A stretch of DNA of 64,000 bases from assembly GCA_032719365.1 (NCBI GenBank), contig CM064863.1, positions 64,691,583 through 64,755,582 of the forward strand. Direction: 5' to 3'. The notes below the pieces were generated by a model. It was not told the origin of the DNA and ran no database searches. It saw only the letters and a program-made list of their open reading frames with translations. Shown here one piece after another: positions 1 through 10,543 of this stretch (the first letter of the stretch is position 1; every line of letters begins with the position of its first letter). The DNA is from Prinsepia uniflora (Eukaryota; Streptophyta; Magnoliopsida; Rosales; Rosaceae). The position numbers were made by a program, and so were the translations under genes.

Positions 1-442
1 GATTTATTGTTGTGAAAGGGATTGATGATGTCTAGGGCTCATTGATCTCAAATGGAAAGAAAAATTAACCAAATAGTTATCCCTGAGATCGTTGAGGGAC
101 TTTTGTGATTTTCTTCAGATCATCCGAGACAAGGGAAATATCCTAATTAGCCATATCATATATGCTAGCAGAATTTCTCAAATTTCTCTTCCCTGAAAAA
201 TCTGCTGTATGAATTTTTCAGCATGTGTTATTATGATATGGTAATATTATATGTTAGAATTTCCTATTAATAGGAGAGGGGGATTCGAATTTGGGAACCT
301 TTCATACTTAGGACGTCTTCAAACATTTGATTTGTATTTTCTTTGGTTGTGCCTGTTTGAAATGATATTTAGATCACAACAAAATGTCTTATAGTTATAC
401 AAGGTCAGCAAACAAGTGCTTCCAAGCAAATGGAATGACATA
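1..442. other. 3' flank of the PP2C-like gene, no gene seen
   Basis: AT-rich sequence downstream of the minus-strand PP2C-like gene. It should contain the 3' UTR of that gene, but I cannot place a poly(A) site. No other coding or repeat structure was seen. Confidence 0.5.
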
Positions 443-2316
443 TTAATCAAATCTAATGACCAGGCAAGAAATGCTGCCTCTGCTCATTCTATTTGAAGCT
501 TCATTTGCCAAACGCTCCGACGCGGCCTGCGGATTTTCGATGTGCCGGATCAGATTCACAGCCTCTTGGTACTTCATCACCTGAGTGAAACACATGCCAA
601 ACTTCTTGATGAACGAACATCTAATGGTATTAATAGTATTTCGCTTCACTTTCCTTCAGTATCGTGTTATATGTAAGAAGAAAATTAAAATAATATCAAG
701 ACTTGCCTCCCATATGCCAGAGCTTGCTAAAATGACAAATTCAGTATCAGCATCAACCCTTTCACTCCCAACAACAAGGTCTGAGCTTTTAGATTGCTTC
801 ATGCCTGGTACGTTGCCTGTAATATCAAACACAAGCATGGAAAAAATGAGGAATTATTTGTTCTCTGAACCAGTTATATCCTCTGTTGCGTCATTTGGCG
901 GATAAATTTGATGTTACCGACGCACTGCATACCTTTAAAAAATCTCTGAGACCAATGTCTTCTTGGTGATGTTTGCTTGTTCTGGGTGCCCATCTGATGA
1001 GCCAAGCCATCCCTACACACAACTGCTCTGTAGTCTCCCATGTTAGCAAGCACAAGCCTTTCCCCGCCGATCACCATCACCGAAACTGACCCGACACTGT
1101 TCGCCTCCACGGAACCCTCCATAATCTTTGCCCTAGCCCCAAGATATGCTTTCTTCATTGTATCCTTGCCCTTTCCCCTTATTTGAGACTAGAAACAATG
1201 GCATAAAAAATTGAAAGTCCAAAAAGAAAATAGGTCACAAATTAATCAACTTAATCAAAATGAAGTTTATTCATCATATTTCAAGTGCATTTATCTTGAT
1301 GGAGTCATCATCCGACATTATAAATTTGGATTCTAATTTTAATAGTTTTTCAAAAATCAATTTATGCACTTCATCGGTGCATCCACCGAATCATTACCGG
1401 ATATTTTGATAATGTAACTATGATTTACCTCTTTAGGGTTCTTATCAAACAAATGTGACTGCATGTACTTGGTGACCCCATCTCCAACCCGGGCATCAAA
1501 AACTCCGAAAAACCACAACTCGAGCTGTTCAATTTGCTCTCTTTGAGCCATAACAAAGTCACAATCAGACTCATAATAACCGCCTGGAGATCTGTAGCTC
1601 TCAACGCTACGATATCCATGCGACACACCCGGCATCATCCACGATGGTTTCTTTCCCATACTGGCGGTGGCCACCGGCGCCGTCTCTTTCTTCTTCCTTC
1701 CTCCACCTCCCATGATAAGCCGTTTCAGCTTCAAAGCCTGAAAAACCATCCCTAATTGAATTAACAGAAAATTTTAATCACAAATTACTGGTCATTGCCT
1801 AATTTTTATGTTGCAATTCTTCATCATTATTAAATATACAAACTTTGTGTCGAAACATCAGAATGTATTATACACGTGAACAATGAAAATTGGAAAAATT
1901 GAAAAAGACAAAAAACAAAAAACAAAACAAAAAAAAACCAACTTTTTCTGAGGCAACTCCATTGTTAGTAGAATATTCACTATCTGCAAAAGGATTGTAG
2001 TCCATGTTGTTAACATCGTCTATTTTGCCCCCGCCCCAGTGTTCCTGAATCGTTATAAAAAAAAAATTAAAATTAAAAAAATCATCACAACCAAATGCTT
2101 TTTTCGTTGCTTATTTCTTTTTCTTCTTCTTCTTCTTCCTTTTTGTTCTGTTTTTTTTCCCCTCCTATCAACCAAAACTCAGAAACCCAAGAACTTAAAC
2201 AACAAAAAGAGCAGGGAAAATGCAGATTGTGAAGAAAATGAAATGAGAAAAAAAATATATAGGTTTATTAATGAATTAGTTACCTTTTGCTTGAGACGAA
2301 AATCCTTGATGCCCAT
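443..2316 (-). CDS. Protein phosphatase 2C-like protein, probable pseudophosphatase (five exons)
   Basis: Minus-strand exons, in transcript order: 2316-2284, 1737-1429, 1164-933, 816-707 and 580-443. They total 822 nt and give 273 aa plus stop, with all junction phases consistent. Three introns are GT-AG; the intron 706-581 starts with GC in the strong context AG/GCAAGT. The protein matches the plant PP2C-like protein 44 type: MGIKDFRLKQK at the N terminus, then FFGVFDARVGDGVTKYMQSH, then LVLANMGDYRAVVCRDG, then EFVILASSGIWE, then a C terminus ending in CLVIRFD. Active PP2Cs have DGHGG at the first motif and DG-W-D at the later one; here these read DARVGD and SSGIWE. Two metal-site regions are therefore altered, and I infer a non-catalytic or weakly catalytic protein. 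The start at 2316 was chosen because it gives the usual short basic N terminus. In-frame ATGs at 2367 and 2331 would add 17 or 5 residues. Confidence 0.85.
581..706 (-). other. GC-AG intron in the PP2C-like gene
   Basis: On the minus strand the exon ends GGGAG and the intron opens GCAAGTC, closing with TTTCACTCAG. The reading frame continues from GIWE to VMKYQEAVNL only if this GC donor is used. AG/GCAAGT is the classic form of the minor GC-AG class, which is still spliced by the U2 machinery. Confidence 0.8.
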
Positions 2317-2367
2317 GAAGACCTTGGACATTTGATCAGAGGCCGCCTTTGGTAGGACCTTGGACAT

Positions 2368-3594
2368 TTTTGACCCAAGGCCTTTGGTAATTATCTCTGG
2401 GTGAGAAGATAATCACCTGCAGGCCTGATAAACAAATTAAATTAAGGAAGATAATTAATCACCGGGACGGTAAACTCCTTTCAAATTGAAAAAACGGATA
2501 AACATAGAGATGGGGGAATTGGCAAAATATACGGCAGTTGGTAGTTTGTGTCGGTAATTTTGGAATTTGAAGGCTATTTAAAGTCAATGAGGACTGTAAA
2601 AAGCTGGTTGTGAATTCGACTGCCATCATGGTATGATGAGACCTCATATTTTTATGTGCCAATTTTAGGAAATTAAAATGAGGGGATTTATTAGCTTTAA
2701 ATTTTCTGTGATTCTGTTTAGAAATAGAAATTTAATGTGTAACTGCCCATTTCTGAATATGATCTTCTTGTTGCTAGTCAAAATTACTCATTACTCATTT
2801 CAAATTATAATAACAGTTCACATTTATAAAATTTATCGAGAAATTATTAGATGGTAATAGATCATTATGTTAGCTCATGATACTCTTATTTTGTTATATG
2901 TCCACTCTTTTATATGTGGCTTTTATTTTCTTTTTAATATTTTGAAATTAAATTGAAAAATAAAACATAAAAGACCAAAAACTATTAACTGAACCCTACA
3001 CAACGACAGAGGCAGGAAAGATAACGGGAGCAGGGCAGTGGCGTAGTTAGAATTTAACTTCAGAGGATGCCACATTTTTCGTATAAAAAATACTCTTATT
3101 GTGTGACATATATATATCAAAAGAAGATTTATTTTTTTTAGATAAAATTGAAAAGTAGATTTCATTGATAATTAATTGGTGTTTTTTTAATATTAGTTAT
3201 CCCAAATTTGCAATTGGTTATACAAAATTTCACATTTTAATAAATTTCAAGGGTCTTTTTGGTGGTCTTTCAAAAAAAAAAAATTTGTTTCACGACATTT
3301 TTTTGTTCTATTTATTTGTATGAACACTTTGAATCATATATTCATACTCTCAAGTCTAATAAAACAATAATTTAAGAAAATTCATAATTTTTATTATCAT
3401 TATAAATATTTATAAATTAAAAAAAAATAATTGGAAATTAAAAATTGAACTATGCATTTGGAAATATGGAATAACATGTTTTAGGAGTCTGTAGTTAAGA
3501 AAAAAAAAAATAAATAAATAACAAAATTGGAAAATAGGATAAAGAATAGTTAAGAATTTAGATATTTTAAATTAATATATAATAAATTAATATA
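2368..3594. other. AT-rich intergenic region upstream of the PP2C-like gene
   Basis: This stretch should hold the promoter and 5' UTR of the PP2C-like gene; a TCTTC-rich pyrimidine tract lies just inside the first intron at about 2120-2145. Around 3036 the string CAGTGGCGTAGTTAG resembles the ends of small plant DNA transposons. Sequence past the Tat-type insertion, at about 10727-10750, could be the other decayed end. No gene was seen. Confidence 0.4.
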
Positions 3595-3599
3595 GTATC
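3595..3599. repeat. Target site duplication GTATC, left copy
   Basis: GTATC directly precedes the 5' LTR. The same five bases follow the 3' LTR at 10539-10543. This defines the ends of the element as inserted. Confidence 0.9.
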
Positions 3600-4097
3600 T
3601 GTGGAACCCAAAATCATCCGAAAATTATGGAGCTGCCACGTGGCCCGTAATTCCCAAAAATGACTAAATTGCCCCTGGCAATGACCCTGATCATTTGAAA
3701 ACACCAGCACATTAAATAATCTATTTACCAGTTAAATACGTTATTTGATTGGGTTAAAATCTTCGTAATATTAATAATCTCCCCGAGAATTAATTGTCGT
3801 TATTCTTAATAATGGATAATTAATATTAATATTAATATTAAAATACAATAATTGTCATTACTATCATGATGAGCCATCATTACAATTATTAATAGCAAGG
3901 CACATTTCATTTCCAAGGTATGTTGATTCTTCGCTTCGAAGTATAACTTTTTCCTCTCTCAAAGCTAACTTAAGCATCAGAGTGTTCTTAGTTGAACAAC
4001 CCCCCGGGTAAATCGATCGAGGCAACGATAGCTAATTGTTTGCTGTTTGCAGGAATTATGAGGACTTTTCGCGGCGGGTTCAATCTTTGATTCAACA
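3600..4097 (+). repeat. 5' LTR of the Tat-type element, promoter region deleted
   Basis: 498 bp, against 568 bp in the 3' copy. Around 3889-3895 the 5' LTR joins ACAATTATT directly to AATAGCAAGG. The 3' LTR has about 75 extra bases here, including TCCTATAAATAGC, the likely TATA box. The 5' copy has therefore lost its core promoter. The sequence just after the LTR is ATTGGTGCTTTCATTGG, a candidate primer binding site that I cannot assign to a tRNA by eye. Confidence 0.88.
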
Positions 4098-4324
4098 ATT
4101 GGTGCTTTCATTGGAAGCTATTGAGGAATACTCAGAAGAAGCTCTCTCATTTGTTCATCGTTCATCTTTCTTCGTTCGTCGTTCATCGACATTGTTCGAA
4201 GATTTTGAACGTTGTTCATCGTTCATCTTCCTTCGTTCGCCGTTCATCGACATTGTTCGAAGATTCTGAACGTTGTTCAAATTATCCATAAACAGCTTTC
4301 CAATTCAAAATTCTTCGATTCGGC

Positions 4325-6251
4325 ATGGCTAAGGTTCGTCGATCCGTTCGATCAACTAGAGAAGGTGTTTCTGCCTCAACAGCTCAGACGAGGAATGAGG
4401 CTCGCATTGAGACTCCGGAGAAGCGGCCAACTCAACCTAGGCGTGTGTCCATAGAATCGCCCATGGAGACACTTGAAGGAAGGCCAACCTTCGGCTTTGG
4501 AGCATTCCCCTCTCCAGCTAACTAAGTACCCGCGCTAGGGGAAGGAACTTCGGCTTTACAACAAGCAAACTGGAGGTTGATGGGAAACGCATCACGACAT
4601 GATCTGCCCACAGCAAACATGGTCCTAACGGACTTTCTGGACGGGTCTCATGACATCTCAGGGAGAGGTCACCACCAACCTCCCCAAGACAACTTGGCGC
4701 AGCAAGTTGAAGGGTTGAGCAACCAAGTTCAACTTCAGTCAGGGCTCTTGCAGCAACTCCTAGCAGAGAGACCAGTCCAAGAGCAGGACAGACATTTCAC
4801 GTCACGTGGAAAACAAGAGCATGTTCAAAGGCGTCCTGGGAAAGAATCAGTCCACTACCGAACAATGTCACGAGACACTTCGCTAAGCGATTCCAGTGAA
4901 GAAAGTCACGCTCACCGAGAAAAAAGCCCTCAACGCCTAAAGCCATCAGTGCATGAACGGCTAGGAAGTAGGATTGGGGAAACTTCACGGGCAGAGCGCT
5001 CACATCACTCACATGGGAGTAAGGGGCAACCTCGGGCTCTATACAAAGACCCAAAACGATCTGCCCACGGCAGTAAAAGGGAAGATGAAGCCTACTCCCC
5101 TGCACGATCCCAGAGATCAAGGGAAGAAGCTCAAAGAGGTTCTCAACGATTAGTACAAAGGGATTCATCGCCTCAGCGAGGAGCGTTGCGGGCTAATGAT
5201 GTTCAAAAAATGCTAGACAGGCACCTTCGTGCTCAACAAGGTGGCGATCTAGAGGACGACCTACGTCGCCAGATACGGCTCTCTTCGTCCTTTTTAAGGG
5301 ATATTGAGGAGGATCCATTCCCCAGAGGTTCGCAACACCAAACTTCACTCCATTCAAAGGAGCCTCCGACCCGGTAAAACACATAGATTATTACCGAGGA
5401 GTCATGGTCCCCCACAGGTCTAACGATGCACTCATGTGCAAAGTTTTTCAAGCTTCTCTTCAAGGCCAAGCCATGACTTGGTTCAATCATCTTCCCCCGA
5501 GGTCGATTGAGTCCTTTGAAGAGTTGGCCCTGGCATTTGTGAAGGAATACGCACAACTTTGGACAATCGAGGTAAAAGATGACCATCTTTTCTCTGTCCG
5601 AAGAGAGCAAAAGACACTCTGCGACAATACATACGGAGATTTTGTGAAGAGAAGTCTCGTATTGTCGGCTATAGTGACCTTGTTGCAGCAATGGCATTTA
5701 AACAAGGACTCCCTCGAGACAACCAGCTTTACGGGGACATCGTCATGAGCAATGCACGAAATCTCACCAAAATACTTTCGCTAGCTGAGCGACATGCAAG
5801 TTGGGAGGACGAGAAGAGCGCCGCTCATACTCAAGACCATGTCGGGGCTAGTGAAAGGACCTCCAATGAGGATGAGCCCCATGGAAAGTTTGCGACTAGA
5901 AAACTCAACAAGCGCAAGGCGGGGCAACACTCCCAAACGCCAGTTATGGGGAAGCCTAACTTGCATCTATCTTTACCAGTCCATCAGATCCATAATGAAA
6001 TTAAGGACAAGCCATGGTTTAAGAAGCCGGAGCCAGTCAAGTGCAATCAAGAGAAAGCTGATAAAACCAAATGGTGTGCCTATCATGAATGTTATGGGCA
6101 CAATATCAGTACACGTATATCTTTCGAAAGATATCTCAAAAAACTCATGAAGGAGGGGCATTGTACAGATTACATCAAGAAGAAGACTGTAAGTCACATG
6201 GAGAACAAAGAGCCAAATGAGCCAGCGTCAAAGGTGATCCGCATCAACTAG
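4325..6251 (+). pseudogene. Broken gag of the Tat-type element
   Basis: Three pieces in different frames encode a retrotransposon Gag. The first (from 4325, MAKVRRSVRS) meets a TAA at 4523-4525 and continues in the same frame to 5377, with a Q-, R- and S-rich segment. A frameshift leads to the capsid-like piece at 5404 onward (GQAMTWFNHLPPRSIESFEE and AFVKEYAQLW). A second shift leads to the last piece, 5691-6251. This contains WCAYHECYGHN, a degenerate zinc-knuckle-like stretch found at the Gag C terminus of such elements, whose last cysteine position is lost. The coding sequence stops after KVIRIN, just where protease would normally begin. Confidence 0.8.
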
Positions 6252-6416
6252 ATGCATGTCAACATTAGAGAGACATAAAATTCTATGGAGATTTCAAATC
6301 TTGCTTTTCAAGTTGTCTTCTAAATTCAAGTATCAATGGAATAAGATTGAAAAATTGTTCTGAATTCATAAAAACCTATTTGTTCACCATATACAATTTT
6401 CAAAGCTTATTCCCTC

Positions 6417-7143
6417 TAGTGTAAAAAGCCTTCGCCCTGCGAAGCATCTAAGTCTTCGCCCTGCGAAGCATCTAAGTCTTCGCCCTGCGAAGCATCTAAG
6501 CCTTCGTCCTGCGAAGCATCTAAGCGTTCGCCATTGAAGCATCCAAGCCTTCGCCATGCGAAGCATCTAAGCCTTCATCATGCGAAGCATCTAAGCCTTC
6601 GTCATCGAAGCATCCAAGCCTTCGCCCTGCGAAGCATCTAAGTCTTCGTCCTGCGAAGCATCTAAGACTTCGTCATCGAAGCATCCAAGCCTTCGCCCTG
6701 CGAAGCATCTAAGACTTCGTCCTGCGAAGCATCCAAGCCTTCGCCCTGCGAAGCATCTAAGCCTTCGTCCTGCGAAGCATCTAAGACTTTGTCATCGAAG
6801 CATCCAAGCCTTCGCCCTGCGAAGCATCTAAGCCTTCATCCTGCGAAGCATCTAAGACTTCGTCATCGAAGCATCCAAGCCTTCGCCCTGCGAAGCATCT
6901 AAGACTTCGTCCTGCGAAGCATCTAAGCTTTCGTCATCGAAGCATCCAAGCCTTCGCCCTGTGAAGCATCTAAGCCTTCGTCCTGCGAAGCATCTAATCC
7001 TTCGTCATCAAAGCATCCAAGCCTTCGCCTTGCAAAACATTCGAGCCTTCGCCCTGCGAAGCATTCAAGCCTTCGTCTTGCGAAGCATCTAAGCCTTCGC
7101 CATGTGAAACACCTAAGCCTTCGTCATCGATGCATCTAAGCCT
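6417..7143. repeat. 24-bp minisatellite with 71-bp higher-order period
   Basis: About 30 units whose core reads CTTCGCCCTGCGAAG followed by GCATCTAAG. A 24-24-23 bp pattern repeats as a trimer of about 71 bp: units with CCCTGCGAAG, then TCCTGCGAAG, then the shorter TCATCGAAG form. Each unit contains an inverted repeat, CTTCG against CGAAG, separated by three to five bases. The array ends at the antisense ORF, whose last codons lie inside the final units. Confidence 0.92.
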
Positions 7144-7927
7144 TCTGAGTCCTGCAAATTTCTGCGCAGCAGGGAGAGCCTATCCCGAGTGGTATCTCGC
7201 TCCTTTTCTATCAGCATCATTTCTGCACGGCTCGTCTCCAGCTCGCCCACTTTGACTTCTAATGTGAAATTAGAACCTTAAGTTTTCTTAAGTTATCGTA
7301 ATCTCACATCGACAACATAACTTTCTATTTCTGCTGCCCTTTGCGTCAAGGTGGCACATTCACGGGACCAGAACGGTCGGATTTGGAAAGAAGTTGCTCA
7401 GCATGCTTTTTCTCCAAAGAACCAATGGGTCCTTGCATATTGTTCTTCTTCTGAACAACGGTTTCTTTCAAGCGCAGTGGAGCGCTCAACCACTCCTTGA
7501 TTAGGATGTCTGAAGGCCTCCCGTCACTCATATCTTTAAATGGAGAAAGTAGCCGGCTCATGTCCCGGAACTCTGGAGGAATTTTAAGGGCCATGTCAAT
7601 CTTTTTGAGATCAGGCTGACCTCCAAACCCGTTGTACAGCTCATCAAACATGGGGAAGTGCGAGGCGATCCTTAAGTCTGGAGAGGCATGTCTATTGCCA
7701 AGCTCCACGAGAACGTCGCTTGTAAAGGCAATTTGATTGTGAGCCTTCCACTCCATGAAGTCTTGAGGCTTCTCAAACTCCATATCTTTCCCTCGGAATG
7801 GACTTAGGCCACGAGAATCGCCACGCTCCCACAAAGAAAGTTTGCTGGGTCTCTCGGCACCTTGACGCATAGCGAGCATATTTGTGGTACTAGCAAGAGT
7901 CACAGTAAATGTGATCCAGCCTACCAA
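7113..7927 (-). pseudogene. Antisense ORF with coiled coil (Tat-lineage aORF), frameshifted
   Basis: On the minus strand an ORF runs from 7927 to 7346. It has a globular-looking part (FRGKDMEFEKPQDFMEWKAH, then FPMFDELYNGFGG) and a helical end (SLEKKHAEQLL). Near 7370-7385 a one-base shift moves the reading to another frame, giving ECATLTQRAAEIE. An apparent 63-bp GT-AG intron (7321-7259) then joins in frame to KVGELETSRAEMMLIEKERD and an LSLLRRNLQDSEG segment ending at a TAG at 7115-7113. The heptad-like pattern suggests a coiled coil. Antisense ORFs of this general kind are known between pol and the 3' LTR of Tat-lineage elements. The function is unknown. Confidence 0.6.
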
Positions 7928-8135
7928 TGCTCACTAGTCACGTCCGCAAGTGCACTCAGTCACCGCCAAGTCCCCGTCGACTGTTCAGCCAAACTCCGCC
8001 AACCACGTGGCGCTGGTTGTACACCCGCTTCAACAAAGTTTCTAAACACCTTCGACGGACTCTTGACGCGTATCAAGCATATTTGCGGTACTATCAAGGG
8101 TCACATTGAATGTGAGCCAGCCTACCAATGCTCGC
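7861..8135. repeat. Duplicated 73-bp module, 201 bp apart
   Basis: 7861-7933 and 8062-8135 are near copies, both starting CTTGACGC and ending CCTACCAATGCTC. On the minus strand both encode a similar peptide, VGW-TF-VTL-ST-NML--RQ. The module therefore overlaps the N-terminal part of the antisense ORF, and one copy may be a duplicated coding segment. Confidence 0.75.
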
Positions 8136-8164
8136 ACGTACCGTCCAAACCGTTCGTTTTCCAA

Positions 8165-9792
8165 GCTACACGTGTTTTCGTAATTTCCGACGCTTTCCAA
8201 GGATCTCGAATCCTATCCAAAAACATCATGAAAGGTCAATAATGACTCAATGAATATCATATCAATTTCCCACAATTTTTCGGAAATTAAATATTTATTT
8301 TCAACATAAACTAAAACTTCGAACTCTAGAAACAATATCGAAACGCTGTCTGATTTTCTCGAAATCAGTGATAAAATGTTCGTTACATTGAATATAGTAA
8401 AACACATGTTGAACACTTCCCCAGAAAACTCACCACGCGCCCTCACGAACCTCCGTGAGTGGCTGCGCGTGATACCCAAGCGCGGTGAACAGTAATTGCT
8501 ACAGTGTCATCCCTACCACCCGTTTCTCTGTTAAATGGGTCGTGTACCCGCGATCAGACCCGGAGCAATCTCAGTCAATTCGACCCCAATTTCTTCGTTC
8601 CTTCACTTTTTTTCATCTATCCAATCCTATTTAGGGATCTGTATGCCCAATTTCATGAGATTGGTCCTCAATTCACTCAACTCGAATTGAAAACCCGGCG
8701 GGTTTTGTGATCGGATTCACCCAATTCATCCCTGTTTTCCAAATTCATTCACACAGAGAACATCGTGAGAGTAAATTAAACGTTTTTACATAATCAATTT
8801 CGTAGTTACTTATCTCCAACTACACGAACCCAAGCTCGATTTTGGGAAGGGAATGAAGCTTCTGTTCTTGCTCAGTACAGCCTCAATCCTCTTTGTTTTT
8901 GATGTGGATCGGTTTGAAATGATCCCAGGAGACTTAATCAAGTCTCAATTTGGATCCCCACAGCTCGCAAATTCGATTTCGAATTTCCCCCCAAAATTCC
9001 AAAATTTTCGATTCGGGTTTCACCTCACACTCTCTGTCCCCGTGTTTTCCCTCAGTTAAATCCGACTCTTCAAACACTCAATTACTCAATCTCAAGAACA
9101 ATTTCACCCTTTGTTGTTCATGGATTGAAGGTGGAGGAAGAAGAAGATTAATGGGTTTTAAGTATAATTAGAAATAATTAAAAAATGATTAAAGCATGAT
9201 GATGATGGTTTCCATAAAACATGGAGCAGGTTTTAGGGTCCTTAAATCAAGGGATGGGTGACAGTTGTCACTCATCCAAGTGTTCACAATCAACGGTCAC
9301 TATTCACAATTTAATATTATTTTAATCGAAATCTCGGTTTGTTCGGTTAATCAATTTCGTCCCCGTGATCACAACTTCGTCGTCAAATCTCCTATTTCGG
9401 CATGCCGCCTGTCTATAGATTTGTATCGACTCGACCTACGTAACGATCCTTGGCCCTCGTCCATTGGACCTCCCGGGTCAAAAGTCAACATTTCGCCCTT
9501 ACCTTTCAAAATTACCAAAATACTCCTCGACTTCCGAACGTCGAAACTTCTTCCTCGAATGTCGGAATCGAACTTGCCACCTGTCTTTGAACTCGTGACG
9601 TCCCAAACTACGCCACAGTCATCAGTCAAAGTCTATTTGACTGTCCGAACTAAAAGTCAATATTTTTCCACACTTAGGGGCAAAACGGTCATTTTGCACA
9701 TTTCGTCCGATTCACTCTACTAATCCCAGATTAGTCATTCTAAATCATAATTAATTAATATTTCATCCCGATACTCGGGACGCGTCGTTACA
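8165..9792 (-). repeat. Truncated inverted LTR fragment
   Basis: Reads as the reverse complement of the first half of the LTR at 13034-16757. Shared landmarks include the CACGCGCCC stretch near 8435, the GTGACAGTTGTCACTCATCC stretch near 9258, GCATGCCGCCTGTCTA near 9400, and the terminal GGGACGCGTCGTTACA ending at 9792. The other end of the LTR is missing, so this is not a clean solo LTR. Sequence at 9805-9900 repeats a further piece of the same LTR type (ATAACTTTCG and GCATGCCGCCTATCTG). Confidence 0.75.
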
Positions 9793-9970
9793 CCTCGCCT
9801 TCGCAGACCCATAACTTTCGCATCCGACCTTCGATTGTCGCATGCCGCCTATCTGCAGGTTCAGCGCCTCGAGACCTACTCAGTAGTAACCGGTAAACCC
9901 GGTAAAACAAGATTCCAAACAATGTACATCCCTTCAGATTCCCTGAATTCCGAATCGATGTGGGGGCATT

Positions 9971-10538
9971 TGTGGAACCCAAAATCATTCGAAAATTATG
10001 GAGCTGCCACGTGGCCCGTAATTTCCAAAAATGAATAAATTGCCCTTGGCAATGACGCTGATCATTTGAAAACACCCGCACATTAAATAATCTATTTACC
10101 AGTTAAATACGTTATTTGATTGGGTTAAAATCTCTGTAATATTAATAGTCTCCCCGAGAATTAATTGTCGTTATTCTTAATAATGGATAATTAATATTAA
10201 TATTAAAATACAATAATTGTCATTACTATCATGATGAGTCATCATTACAATTATTAAATAATATATTGTTTATTAATTAAAAATTCAACCGACCAATCAG
10301 AACGCTCCAAGGTTCCCAAGATTTTCCTATAAATAGCAAGGCACATTTCATTTCCAAGGTACGTTGATTCTTCGCTTCGAAGTATATCATTTTCCTCTCT
10401 CAAAGCTAACTTAAGCATCGGATTGTTCTTGGTCGAACAACCCCCCGGGTAAATCGATCGAGGCAACGATAGCTAATTGTTTGCTGTTTGTAGGAATTGT
10501 GAGGACTTTTCGCGGCGGGTTCAATCTTTGATTCAACA
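9971..10538 (+). repeat. 3' LTR of the Tat-type element
   Basis: 568 bp, TGTGGAACCC to TTCAACA. It retains CCTATAAATAGC at about 10326-10337, the likely TATA box missing from the 5' copy. The bases before it, GATGTGGGGGCATT, include a short purine run that may be the polypurine tract. GTATC follows directly. Confidence 0.88.
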
Positions 10539-10543
10539 GTATC

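Larger units (their letters stand above)
3600..10538 (+). mobile_element. Tat-type Ty3/gypsy LTR retrotransposon lacking pol
   Basis: Two LTRs (3600-4097 and 9971-10538) start TGTGGAACCC and end TTCAACA, flanked by perfect GTATC duplications. Inside, in order, are a broken gag (4325-6251), a 24-bp minisatellite (6417-7143), an antisense ORF (7113-7927, minus), a duplicated 73-bp module, and a fragment of an unrelated inverted LTR (about 8165-9792). No protease, RT, RNase H or integrase was found. Gag followed by antisense coding sequence and a repeat-rich 3' region is known for the plant Tat lineage, so I place it there by inference. It could only have moved by using proteins from a relative. 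Confidence 0.8.

Noticed and set aside
4098..4115. tRNA-Met primer site after the Tat-type 5' LTR
   Set aside because: The sequence is ATTGGTGCTTTCATTGG, which does not match TGGTATCAGAGC. The tRNA cannot be assigned by eye.
6384..6566. ORF with repeated RCFAGRRL
   Set aside because: It is a chance frame through the 24-bp minisatellite; variants of the unit break it further on.
6417..7143. Possible CRISPR-like array
   Set aside because: Units are contiguous without unique spacers and the context is a plant retrotransposon.
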